Positions 14,935 to 21,722 of a stretch of 21,722 nucleotides of DNA are shown here, piece by piece (the stretch's first letter is position 1; every line of letters starts with the position of its first letter). The position numbers were made by a program, and so were the translations under genes. The notes under the pieces are model-generated. The model was not told the origin of the DNA. It made no database searches and saw only the letters and a list, made by a program, of their open reading frames with translations. This DNA is from Rubritepida sp. (GTDB lineage Bacteria; Pseudomonadota; Alphaproteobacteria; Acetobacterales; Acetobacteraceae). The stretch covers positions 1-21,722 of the forward strand of contig JACMRO010000017.1 in NCBI GenBank assembly GCA_014376425.1, given 5' to 3'.

Positions 14935-15486
14935 ATGGCACGGATTCGAGACCGCACACGGGCAGACTTGCCGGCGCAGGACCAGGACCTGTTGCAACGC
15001 GACATCGCGCTGTATCGCACATTGTCGAACAACCCCGACGCGATGCGGGCCTTCTCCGGCCTGGGGCAGTACATCCGGCATCGCACGCTGCTCGATGCAC
15101 GGCTGCGCGAACTGGCCATTTTGCAAGTCGGCTGGGTGGCGCGCTCCCCCTACGAATGGTCGCATCATATCAAGATCGGGTATGATTTCGGCGTTACCGA
15201 CGACGACATCCGCGCCCTGATCGCCGAGACCGCAGGCCAGACCACCACGCTGGATGCGCCCGCCCGATTGGTGCTGCGCGCGGCGCGCGAGGCCGCCGCC
15301 GGCCCCGGCGTGGCGGCCGACACCTATGCCGCCCTGGCCGCGATCCTCGACGAGCCGCGCATGGTCGATCTGGTCGTCACCATCGCCTTCTATTGCGGCG
15401 TGGTGCGGCTGCTTGCCTCGTTCGAGATTGAGGTCGAGCCGGAATACCAGCCTTATCTCGACCGCTTTCCTTTGATCCGGGCGTAG
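14935..15486 (+). CDS. Carboxymuconolactone decarboxylase-fold (AhpD-like) protein
   Basis: The 183-residue protein has the CMD/AhpD core: LDARLRELAILQVGWVARSPYEWSHHIKIGYDFGVTDDDIRALI (about 53-96). Glu74, His77 and His78 occupy the active-site helix. The redox CxxC pair of AhpD is absent, so a peroxidase-partner role is unlikely and a decarboxylase or lyase-like role is more plausible; the substrate is unknown. The ATG at 14935 follows a GGGGG run. Five bases after its stop begins a BDH2-like dehydrogenase. Proteins of this fold often sit beside short-chain dehydrogenases in catabolic clusters, so the two may act on one pathway, which is inference. Confidence 0.83.
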   Translation: MARIRDRTRADLPAQDQDLLQRDIALYRTLSNNPDAMRAFSGLGQYIRHRTLLDARLRELAILQVGWVARSPYEWSHHIKIGYDFGVTDDDIRALIAETAGQTTTLDAPARLVLRAAREAAAGPGVAADTYAALAAILDEPRMVDLVVTIAFYCGVVRLLASFEIEVEPEYQPYLDRFPLIRA

Positions 15487-15491
15487 CGCGC

Positions 15492-16241
15492 ATGGCTGGC
15501 AGATTGGCGGGCAAACGAATTTTCGTCACTGCCGCGGGGCAGGGGATGGGACGGGCATCGGCGCTCGCCATGGCGGCGGAGGGGGCAAGCGTGGTGGCGA
15601 CGGACCGCGACGCCGACAAGCTCAATGCGCTGGCCGCCGCCGGGCTGGAGACGCAGGTGCTGGACGTGCTGGACGATGCCGCGGTGGCGCGTTGCGTGGC
15701 TGCCGCAGGGCCGCTCGATGTGCTGTTCAACTGCGCCGGCTTTGTTCATCAGAACACCGCGCTGACCTGCACCGACGACGAGTGGGACTTCGCCTTCGCG
15801 CTGAATGTACGCGCCATGTGGAAGGTGCTGCAGGCGACGCTGCCGGGGATGCTGGAGCGCGGCCGTGGGTCAATCATCAACATGGCCAGCGCCGCGGGTT
15901 CGATCAAGGGTGCCCCGAATCGCTTCGTCTATGGCACGACCAAGGCCGCCGTCATTGGCATGACGCGGGCGGTGGCGGCCGATGTCGTGGCCAAGGGGGT
16001 GCGCTGCAACTGCCTGGCGCCAGGCACGGTGGACACGCCCAGCCTGCATGACCGCATCGCTGCCAACGCGACCGAGGCGGGTGGGTTTGAGGCCGCGCGG
16101 AATGCCTTCATTGCCCGCCAGGCGATGGGCCGGTTGGCCACGGCCGAGGAGCTGGCGGGGCTGGTGGTCTACCTGGCGGCAGATGAAAGCGCCTTCGTCA
16201 CCGGCCAGGCCATCGTGATCGATGGCGGCTGGACACTTTGA
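15492..16241 (+). CDS. Short-chain dehydrogenase/reductase, BDH2/DHRS6-like
   Basis: This 249-residue classical SDR has the nucleotide-binding TAAGQGMG (13-20), Asp38 after the second strand (preference for NAD), NCAG (80-83), catalytic Ser133, Tyr147 and Lys151 in YGTTK, and a C-terminal VTGQAIVIDGGWTL. Against my memory of human BDH2 (DHRS6) the resemblance is unusually close, including the PNRFVYGTTKAAVIGMT and GTVDTPSLHDRI regions and the same numbering of the catalytic triad. BDH2-type enzymes have been assigned as 3-hydroxybutyrate dehydrogenase type 2 and as 4-oxo-L-proline reductase; bacterial relatives include 2-keto-3-deoxy-L-fuconate dehydrogenase. I cannot choose among these. It lies five bases after the CMD-fold gene, so they are probably one transcript. 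Confidence 0.88.
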   Translation: MAGRLAGKRIFVTAAGQGMGRASALAMAAEGASVVATDRDADKLNALAAAGLETQVLDVLDDAAVARCVAAAGPLDVLFNCAGFVHQNTALTCTDDEWDFAFALNVRAMWKVLQATLPGMLERGRGSIINMASAAGSIKGAPNRFVYGTTKAAVIGMTRAVAADVVAKGVRCNCLAPGTVDTPSLHDRIAANATEAGGFEAARNAFIARQAMGRLATAEELAGLVVYLAADESAFVTGQAIVIDGGWTL

Positions 16242-16272
16242 GGTATGATTCCCAATCAAGGAGACGCGTTTG

Positions 16273-16509
16273 ATGTCAGGTGAGTTCGCGGTGCCTTTGT
16301 TGGCCGTTATGGGTGCGGTGTTGCTGGGCTGCATGGATGACGAAGCGGCGCTACCGGCTTTCATGTTCCTGGGTTGCCTGGCGCTGCTGATGGCGCTGTT
16401 GATCGCGGCTAATGCGGTGGCTCTGCCGGCCAACCTGCTGACGGCGCTCGCGTTCGCGGCTGCCGGCTTCGCGCTGTTCGGCCATGTGCGGGCCCGCCGC
16501 CGTGCTTGA
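16273..16509 (+). CDS. Small hydrophobic membrane protein, unknown function
   Basis: A 78-residue protein that I do not recognise. It is almost entirely hydrophobic with three likely membrane helices (about 5-20, 27-47 and 52-71), a short acidic loop (DDE, 22-24) and a basic end (HVRARRRA), which places the C-terminus in the cytoplasm by the positive-inside rule. A good ribosome-binding site, AAGGAG (16258-16263), stands nine bases before the ATG at 16273, supporting translation. A TATGAT (16244-16249) resembles a -10 element but has no matching -35 and would leave almost no leader. It begins 31 nt after the dehydrogenase stop, so read-through from that operon is also possible. Confidence 0.6.
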   Translation: MSGEFAVPLLAVMGAVLLGCMDDEAALPAFMFLGCLALLMALLIAANAVALPANLLTALAFAAAGFALFGHVRARRRA

Positions 16510-16589
16510 TGCCTGATCCGCCATGCGGGACCCCAGGGCTGTGACCTTCGATGGGCCGGCCCTTCGGTCGCGCTGGCGCAATTGACCTG

Positions 16590-16931
16590 CTAGAAAAGTG
16601 CCGCTTCGTAGGTGGCAGGTGAGAAGCCTGCGAGGCGGCGCGTGCCGAGATCGAGGATCGGGCGCCTGATCATCGAAGGGTTTGCCAGCATAAGGGCGAT
16701 AGCGCGATCTTCCGTCAGACCTTCGCGGTCGACCTCCGGCAGTCGGCGGAAGGTGGTGCCGGCCTGGTTGATGACGTTGCGCCAGCCCAATTCCTGCGCC
16801 CAGGAGCGCAGCATGGCTTCGGCGATACCCTGGGTCTTGTAGTCGTGGAAGTCATGCGCGATGCCACGTCCATCGAGCCAGGCGCGCGCTTTCTTCATGG
16901 TGTCGCAGTTGCGGATGCCGTGGATCGTCAC
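16590..16931 (-). CDS. ArsC/Spx-family reductase-like protein (YffB type)
   Basis: The product, 113 residues from GTG 16929-16931, is close to E. coli YffB: thioredoxin-fold start MTIHGIRNCDTMKKARAWLD with a lone Cys9, then FHDYKTQGI, LGWRNVINQAGTTFRRL, IKRP-type IRRPILDLG and GFSPATYEA. The family includes arsenate reductase ArsC and the regulator Spx. YffB-type proteins keep the N-terminal cysteine but lack an assigned arsenate role, and no ars genes are near, so I avoid naming arsenate. With this start the GTG overlaps the guaA TGA as GTGA. An in-frame GTG six bases earlier (16937) is the alternative. It is the last gene of the gua cluster. Confidence 0.87.
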   Translation of the reverse strand: MTIHGIRNCDTMKKARAWLDGRGIAHDFHDYKTQGIAEAMLRSWAQELGWRNVINQAGTTFRRLPEVDREGLTEDRAIALMLANPSMIRRPILDLGTRRLAGFSPATYEAALF

Positions 16932-18496
16932 TCCCACTCGATGGTCCCCGGCGGCTTGGAAGTGATGTCGTAGGTCACCCGGTTGACCCCGCGCACTTCG
17001 TTGACGATCCGCCCTGCCACCCGGGTCAGGAACTCCATGCTGAAGGGGTAGACATCGGCCGTCATGCCATCCGTGCTGGTGACCGCCCGCAGCGCGCAGG
17101 CGCTTTCATAGGTGCGGCCGTCGCCCATCACGCCGACGGTGCGCACCGGCAGCAGCACCGCGAAGGCCTGCCAGATCGCGTCGTACAGCCCGGCGGCTCG
17201 GATCTCCTGCAGGTAGATGGTGTCGACGCGGCGCAGCAGGTCCGCCCGTTCGCGCGTCACCTCGCCGGGGATGCGGATGGCCAGGCCCGGCCCGGGGAAT
17301 GGATGACGCCCGACGATCTCCTGGGGCATGCCCAGCTCGAAGCCCAGGGCGCGGACCTCGTCCTTGAACAGGTCGCGCAGCGGCTCGACCAGCTTCATTC
17401 TCATATCCGCGGGAAGGCCCCCGACATTGTGGTGGCTCTTGATGGTGACCGACGGGCCGCCGGTGGCGGAGACGCTTTCGATCACATCGGGGTAGAGCGT
17501 GCCCTGGGCCAGGAAATCGGCGCCGCCGATCTTGCCCTGCTCGGCCTCGAACACTTCGATGAACAGCCGGCCGATGGTCTTGCGCTTGACCTCGGGGTCG
17601 GTGACGCCGGCGAGCGCGCCCAGGAACATGTCGGCCGCATCGACATGCACCAGCTTGATGTTGAAGCGATCGCGGAAGGTGGCGACGACCTGGGCGCTTT
17701 CGCCGGCGCGCATCAAGCCGTGATCGACGTAGATGCAGGTCAGCTGCTCGCCGATCGCCTCATGGATCAGCACCGCGGCCACCGAGCTGTCGACGCCACC
17801 GGAAAGGCCACACACCACCCGGCCGCCTCCCACCTGGGCGCGGATGCGGGCCACCGCCTCGGCCCGGTAGGCGCCCATGGTCCAGTCGCCGGTGCAGCCA
17901 CAGACATCGTGGGTGAAGTTGCGCAGCAGGGCAGCGCCATGCGGGGTGTGCACCACCTCGGGGTGGAACATCGTGCCGTAGTATCGCCGCTCGTCATTGG
18001 CGATCAGCGCGAAGGGCGCGCCCTCGCTCTGCGCCACCACGCGGAAGCCGGGCGGCAGCACGGTAATCCGGTCACCATGGCTCATCCACACCGTTTCACG
18101 CGCGCCGGGGGACCAGACCCCGTGGGTCAGCGCGCATTCGGCGGTGACCTCGACGACGGCGCGGCCAAACTCGGCAGCGTGGCCGCTCTCCACCACGCCG
18201 CCGAGTTGCGCGGCCAGCGTCTGCTGCCCGTAGCAGATACCCAGGATCGGCAGGCCGATCTGGAAGATTTCCTCAGGCGCGCGGGGGCTGTCGCCCTGCG
18301 TCACGCTGGCCGGCCCGCCCGAGAGGATGATGCCGCGCGGGTTGAAGGCCGCGATGCGTGCCGGTGCGGCGTTATTGTACGGCCAGACCTCGCAATACAC
18401 GCCCGATTCGCGCAGCCGGCGGGCTATGAGCTGGGTGACCTGGCTGCCGAAATCGAGGATCAGGATGCGGTCGTGGGTGGTGGCGGCGATGTCCAT
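16928..18496 (-). CDS. guaA: GMP synthase (glutamine-hydrolysing)
   Basis: GuaA converts XMP to GMP using ATP and glutamine-derived ammonia, the last step of GMP synthesis. From ATG 18494-18496 the product is 522 residues. The class I glutaminase has its nucleophile Cys88 in LGICYGQQ, and His178 and Glu180 in MFHPEVVHTPHG. The ATP pyrophosphatase domain has the P-loop LSGGVDSS (231-238), and the dimerisation domain contains GRHPFPGPGLAIR, ending in PPGTIEWE, the usual GuaA C-terminus. A TTG at 18503-18505 would add three residues but is less likely. It follows the GNAT gene by 37 nt, and its stop overlaps the YffB-like gene. Confidence 0.98.
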   Translation of the reverse strand: MDIAATTHDRILILDFGSQVTQLIARRLRESGVYCEVWPYNNAAPARIAAFNPRGIILSGGPASVTQGDSPRAPEEIFQIGLPILGICYGQQTLAAQLGGVVESGHAAEFGRAVVEVTAECALTHGVWSPGARETVWMSHGDRITVLPPGFRVVAQSEGAPFALIANDERRYYGTMFHPEVVHTPHGAALLRNFTHDVCGCTGDWTMGAYRAEAVARIRAQVGGGRVVCGLSGGVDSSVAAVLIHEAIGEQLTCIYVDHGLMRAGESAQVVATFRDRFNIKLVHVDAADMFLGALAGVTDPEVKRKTIGRLFIEVFEAEQGKIGGADFLAQGTLYPDVIESVSATGGPSVTIKSHHNVGGLPADMRMKLVEPLRDLFKDEVRALGFELGMPQEIVGRHPFPGPGLAIRIPGEVTRERADLLRRVDTIYLQEIRAAGLYDAIWQAFAVLLPVRTVGVMGDGRTYESACALRAVTSTDGMTADVYPFSMEFLTRVAGRIVNEVRGVNRVTYDITSKPPGTIEWE

Positions 18497-18533
18497 GGCG
18501 GCCAAGCAGCACGCGCCGCCCTGCGCTGCAAGC

Positions 18534-19112
18534 CTAACGCTCGGTCCCCGCCGTCGCGTCCAGCAGGCTCTCCACCCGCTCCCACAGCATGGCCTGCTGC
18601 ATGACCTCCTGGCCGCCGACCGGGATAAGTTCGCGCGCCACGGTCCGGGCGCCCAGCCGTTCGTAGAACCAGCGCGACGGATTGTTCTCCAGCACCCAGA
18701 CCAGGGCGCTGCGGCAATGCAATGCGTGCAGGTGCGCGGCCATGGCGCGCATCAATCGCCGGCCCAGCCCCTGCTCGCGCCAGTCATCCAGCAAATAGAG
18801 GGTTTCCACCTCACCATCCGCAAGCTCCGGACGGCGCGCCCTGCCGCCGGTGACGAAGCCCACCACCAGGCCGCCGGGCGGCATGCGGCTGCCCTCAGGC
18901 GCATCCTCGCCACCGGCAGCCGCGACGAAGGCGGCATGGCCCTGGCGCCGGCCGGTGATTCCACGCTGGTAGGACGCAGCCTCCCGCAGGGCCGAGAGCT
19001 GCGCCAGGTAGCTGTCGGGCAGGATGCCGGCATAGGCGCTGCGCCACGCTGCGACATGGGCCAGGCCCATACCATTGGCATCCTGCGGCCTGGCGCGGCG
19101 GATGTGAATCAT
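18534..19112 (-). CDS. GNAT-family N-acetyltransferase
   Basis: GNAT enzymes move an acetyl group from acetyl-CoA to an amine. In this 192-residue protein the acetyl-CoA motif A is EVETLYLLDDWREQGLGRRLMRAM (101-124), with Q-G-L-G in the pyrophosphate loop, followed by motif B WVLENNPSRWFYERLGA (139-155). The N-terminus (IHIRRARPQDANGMGLAHVAAWRSAYAGILP) is the form common to the YjgM/RimI-like GNATs that act on small molecules or protein N-termini; the substrate is not predictable. Its ATG overlaps the stop of the upstream methyltransferase as ATGA (19109-19112). Whether it modifies a ribosomal protein, as that company might hint, is speculation. Confidence 0.88.
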   Translation of the reverse strand: MIHIRRARPQDANGMGLAHVAAWRSAYAGILPDSYLAQLSALREAASYQRGITGRRQGHAAFVAAAGGEDAPEGSRMPPGGLVVGFVTGGRARRPELADGEVETLYLLDDWREQGLGRRLMRAMAAHLHALHCRSALVWVLENNPSRWFYERLGARTVARELIPVGGQEVMQQAMLWERVESLLDATAGTER

Positions 19113-20410
19113 GCCGGCGCACGCCGCAACACGGCGGCGAAGAAGCCATCGGTGCCGTGCCGGGCGGGGGTCATCAGCAGGTCTTCCCCGTTATCGGGCG
19201 GGGTGCCGGGCAGGCCGGCCTCGGCCCAGGCCGCGGCGAGGGGCAGGCGCGAGAAGCCTTCATGTTCGGCCAGGAAGCGTTCCACCTGTCGCTCATCCTC
19301 ATCGGGCAGCAGAGAACAAGTAGCGTAGACCAAAAGCCCGCCCGGTCGCGTCAAAACCGAGGCCATGGCAAGAATGTCATGTTGCTTTGCAACAAGCTCC
19401 GCCAGGTCCTGCGCGGTGGTGCGGTGGCGGGCGTCGGGGTTGCGGCGCCAGGTGCCGCTGCCGGTGCAGGGGGCGTCGACCAGAACGCGGTCGAAGCTGC
19501 CGGCGCGGCGCTTGTGCCATTTGTCGCCTGGGGTCAGCAGGTGCGTCTCGACATTGTCCACCCCGGCGCGGGCCAGCCTTTTCAGCGCGCCGGCCAGGCG
19601 GGGGGCGGAGACGTCGCAGGCGGTGATCCGGCCCTTATTCGCCATGCCCATGGCCAGCGCCAGCGTCTTGCCCGCCGCCCCGGCACAGACGTCGGCCACC
19701 CGCATGCCCGGCTTGGCGCCGGTGATGGCGGCGATCAACTGGCTGCCTTCGTCCTGGATCTCGACCAGCCCGGAGGTATAGGCGCGCGCCGAACCGATGG
19801 GAGTGCGCGCGGTCAGTCGCAAGCCCCAGGGCGAATACAGCGTCGTTTCCGTCACGATGCCCTCGCCTGCCAGCGCTGCCTGCGCGGCCGAACGGGTGCC
19901 ACGCAGCAGGTTGACCCGCAGGTCAACCGGTGCGGTCCCCTGCATGGCCGCCGCCTCGCGCTCCAGCGTATCGCCGAACCGCTCGGTCAGGCCGGGGATG
20001 GCCCAGCCGGGCAGGTTGAAGCGTGCGGCCTCGGGCATATCGGGGTGCAGCAGATCCTGGCCGCGCAGTGATTCGGCCAGCGCAAGTTCGGCCGGGTTGA
20101 GTGCTGCCGGGCCGTACAGGTCGGGCGTGAAGAGTGCGGCCGGCGCGCGGTGCTGCAGCAGCACGGTGAAGGCCAGCACCAGCAGCCGCGGCGTCGGCTC
20201 GGCGCCGCCCGCCCGCAGCCACCATTCCAGCCGGGCCTGTTCGCGCACGACCCCCCAGACGGTGTCGCTGACATCGCGTCGGTCGCCGCCGCCGATGAAG
20301 CGGCGGGCGCGGAAGAAGTCATGGGCGATGGCATCGGCCGGCCGGCGCGGCTGCGCGGTGAAGGCGGCCAGCAGGTCGATCGCGGCGGCGATCCGGGCGG
20401 GGGGGGTCAA
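19109..20410 (-). CDS. RsmB/NOP2/Sun-family RNA cytosine-5 methyltransferase
   Basis: These enzymes methylate carbon 5 of a cytosine in rRNA or tRNA using SAM. The 433-residue protein has an N-terminal helical NusB-like region (about 1-130) typical of RsmB. It is followed by the SAM site VADVCAGAAGKTLALA (238-253), motif IV DAPCTGSGTWRRNPD (312-326) with Cys315, and motif VI YATCSLLPDEDERQ (362-375) with Cys365. The two cysteines act as release and nucleophile residues. RsmB of E. coli makes m5C967 in 16S rRNA; the same target is probable but unproven here. The start is TTG (20408-20410), overlapping the upstream dehalogenase stop as TTGA. It fits the family start TPPARIAAAIDLL, and no better start is visible. 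Confidence 0.93.
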   Translation of the reverse strand: MTPPARIAAAIDLLAAFTAQPRRPADAIAHDFFRARRFIGGGDRRDVSDTVWGVVREQARLEWWLRAGGAEPTPRLLVLAFTVLLQHRAPAALFTPDLYGPAALNPAELALAESLRGQDLLHPDMPEAARFNLPGWAIPGLTERFGDTLEREAAAMQGTAPVDLRVNLLRGTRSAAQAALAGEGIVTETTLYSPWGLRLTARTPIGSARAYTSGLVEIQDEGSQLIAAITGAKPGMRVADVCAGAAGKTLALAMGMANKGRITACDVSAPRLAGALKRLARAGVDNVETHLLTPGDKWHKRRAGSFDRVLVDAPCTGSGTWRRNPDARHRTTAQDLAELVAKQHDILAMASVLTRPGGLLVYATCSLLPDEDERQVERFLAEHEGFSRLPLAAAWAEAGLPGTPPDNGEDLLMTPARHGTDGFFAAVLRRAPA

Positions 20411-21087
20411 ATCCCCGCCAGTTCCGGCAGGCTGCTCAGGTCGGGCAACTCCGCCAGCAGCATGGCGGCCAAGCCGTATTCGTCGGGCGCCTGGTCGCGG
20501 TTGATGCGCACCACCTGGTAGCCGGCATGGGCCGCGGCCTGTGCGTCCCAGGTGTTGGAGGAGACGAAGATCATCTCCGCGGCCGCCACGCCGAACTGCC
20601 GGCAGGCCAGTTGGTAGACCCGTGGGTCGGGCTTGAAGACACCCAGTTCCTCGACGCTTAGCACCGCGTCCAGCAGGTCGCCGATGCCGGCGGCGGCTAC
20701 CGCGCTCTCCAGCATCCAGGGTGAGCCGTTGGAGAGGATGGCGGAGGGGATGTCGGCCGCCTGCAGGGCGCGCAGCATTGCCGGCACCTCGGGGTAGGCG
20801 GCAAGCACACGGTAGGCTTCCAGCAGGTCCCGCTTCAGGCCGGCATCGTGCAGCCCGTGCCGGTGCATGACGACATCAAGCGCATCACGGGTGCAGAGCC
20901 AGAAATCCTCGTGATGGGCCGGACCGGTCAGGCTGCGAACCCAGGAATACTCCAGTTGCTTGGCACGCCACTCGACGCTGATGCGCGGCCATTGCGGCCC
21001 GATGCGCGCGGCGTGGGCGGCCATCGCGCCGCTGACATCGAGCAGCGTGCCGTAGGCATCGAAGATGATGGCACGGGCGGTGCGCAT
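20407..21087 (-). CDS. Haloacid dehalogenase, type II (L-2-haloacid dehalogenase-like)
   Basis: The 226-residue protein is a HAD-superfamily hydrolase of the (S)-2-haloacid dehalogenase type. All nine residues I recall as functional in Pseudomonas L-DEX (Asp10, Thr14, Arg41, Ser118, Lys151, Tyr157, Ser175, Asn177, Asp180) have counterparts: Asp10, Thr14, Arg41, Ser119, Lys152, Tyr158, Ser176, Asn178 and Asp181, the later ones shifted by one. Motifs are FDAYGTLLDV (9-18), ILSNGSPWML (117-126), FKPDPRVY (151-158) and FVSSNTWDAQ (174-183). It would replace halogen by hydroxyl in 2-haloalkanoic acids. It lies between guaB (1-nt overlap) and the rsmB-type gene (4-nt overlap) with no evident link to GMP synthesis. 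AGGA precedes the ATG. Confidence 0.9.
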   Translation of the reverse strand: MRTARAIIFDAYGTLLDVSGAMAAHAARIGPQWPRISVEWRAKQLEYSWVRSLTGPAHHEDFWLCTRDALDVVMHRHGLHDAGLKRDLLEAYRVLAAYPEVPAMLRALQAADIPSAILSNGSPWMLESAVAAAGIGDLLDAVLSVEELGVFKPDPRVYQLACRQFGVAAAEMIFVSSNTWDAQAAAHAGYQVVRINRDQAPDEYGLAAMLLAELPDLSSLPELAGI

Positions 21088-21722
21088 CAGCCGTCCTGCC
21101 GGTAGTTCGGCGCTTCGCGCGTGATCGCCACGTCGTGAACATGGCTTTCACGCAGGCCGGCGCCGGTGATGCGCCGGAAGCGGGCGCCGCCCTGCATGTC
21201 GGCGATGGTGGCGTTGCCGGTGTAGCCCATGGCCGATTTCAGGCCGCCCACCATCTGGTGGATGACGGTGCCGACGGGCCCCTTGTAACCCACCCGCGCC
21301 TCGACGCCTTCGGGTACCAGCTTCAGGCTGTCCATCACCTCGGCCTGGAAGTAGCGGTCGGCGCTGCCGCGTGCCATGGCGCCCAGGGACCCCATGCCGC
21401 GATAGGATTTGTAGCTGCGGCCCTGGTAGAGAAACACTTCGCCCGGCGCTTCGTCGGTGCCTGCGAAGACGCTGCCCATCATCACGCAATCCGCGCCGGC
21501 GGCGATCGCCTTGGCGATGTCGCCCGAGCTGCGGATGCCGCCATCGGCGATGGACGGCACGCCAGCCTCGCGCGCCGCGGCCGCACTCTCCATTACCGCG
21601 GTCAGTTGCGGCACTCCGACGCCCGCCACGATGCGCGTGGTGCAGATGGAGCCTGGGCCGATGCCGATCTTCACCGCATCCGCGCCGGCCTCGATCAGCG
21701 CCCGGGCGCCTTCGGGCGTGGC
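21087..21722 (-). CDS. guaB: IMP dehydrogenase, C-terminal part (5' end outside window)
   Basis: GuaB oxidises IMP to XMP with NAD, the rate-setting step to GMP. The frame is open from the right edge, giving the last 211 residues. It shows the catalytic cysteine loop KIGIGPGSICTTR (about 18-30 of the fragment), the phosphate site IADGGIRSSGDIAKAIAAGA, the NAD/IMP-binding MMGSVFAGTDEAPGE, and the mobile flap YRGMGSLGAMARGSADRYFQ, all in the usual order. The CBS pair lies, if present, outside the window. The GTG at 21674 is internal, not a start. The stop TGA shares one base with the ATG of the dehalogenase gene, which implies co-translation of the cluster. Confidence 0.97.
   Translation of the reverse strand, partial: ATPEGARALIEAGADAVKIGIGPGSICTTRIVAGVGVPQLTAVMESAAAAREAGVPSIADGGIRSSGDIAKAIAAGADCVMMGSVFAGTDEAPGEVFLYQGRSYKSYRGMGSLGAMARGSADRYFQAEVMDSLKLVPEGVEARVGYKGPVGTVIHQMVGGLKSAMGYTGNATIADMQGGARFRRITGAGLRESHVHDVAITREAPNYRQDG

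Noticed and set aside
16226..16255. A sigma-70 promoter with TATGAT before the small membrane protein
   Set aside because: There is no acceptable -35 at the right spacing, and the transcript would begin almost at the ribosome-binding site.
17303..18604. A 433-codon frame antisense to guaA
   Set aside because: guaA is certain on the other strand, and this product shows only composition-driven sequence.

Overview
The window is a gene-dense, very GC-rich bacterial chromosome segment. Long antisense shadow reading frames occur throughout, as expected at this composition. Protein features point to an alphaproteobacterium, and by inference to the Acetobacteraceae/Rhodospirillales: an alphaproteobacterial-type PrmA, a compact guaB / L-2-haloacid dehalogenase / rsmB-type methyltransferase / guaA cluster, and a pstSCAB-phoU-phoB operon. 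There are no tRNA or rRNA genes, CRISPR arrays, integrases, transposases or phage genes. No stretch of 300 bases lacks a gene.

Layout. (a) 1-2387, plus strand: the 3' end of a UvrD/PcrA helicase, then prmA (L11 methyltransferase), then a cupin whose start overlaps the prmA stop. The prmA 3' end carries an imperfect 27-bp tandem repeat that folds into two hairpins. (b) 2509-4850, minus strand: a short Hsp70-like ATPase overlapping a Bcr/CflA-type drug exporter. (c) 4958-5479, plus strand: a nucleoside 2-deoxyribosyltransferase preceded by an 18-bp direct repeat of 22-bp period, and ending inside the 3' end of phoB. (d) 5452-10915, minus strand: the complete high-affinity phosphate operon pstS-pstC-pstA-pstB-phoU-phoB, with a good tandem Pho-box candidate upstream of pstS. 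phoR is not here. (e) 10930-13449: a divergent pair, a LiuC-like enoyl-CoA hydratase (minus) and a gamma-glutamyltransferase-family Ntn hydrolase (plus). (f) 13498-14535, minus strand: an exported alpha/beta hydrolase whose nucleophile serine is replaced by alanine. (g) 14592-16509, plus strand: a YnfA-like membrane protein, a carboxymuconolactone-decarboxylase-fold protein, a BDH2-like short-chain dehydrogenase and a small membrane protein. (h) 16590-21722, minus strand: guaB (partial), haloacid dehalogenase, rsmB-type methyltransferase, GNAT acetyltransferase, guaA and a YffB/Spx-like ArsC-family protein. Five of these six genes are joined by overlaps of 1 to 4 nt, or by one 37-nt gap.

How the genes work together. 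The phosphate block is a self-contained sensing and uptake module: PstSCAB imports phosphate, PhoU passes on the signal, and PhoB, the last gene, probably binds the Pho boxes ahead of the first gene, closing a feedback loop. guaB and guaA encode the two consecutive steps from IMP to GMP and appear co-transcribed with an rRNA methyltransferase. The rest are housekeeping or catabolic genes in short operons.

I found no convincing new multi-gene defence, mobile or biosynthetic system. The points most worth a second look are the paired hairpin repeat with a compensatory base change in the prmA tail, the 22-bp-period direct repeat ahead of the deoxyribosyltransferase gene, the Ser-to-Ala hydrolase, and the haloacid dehalogenase embedded in the GMP operon.
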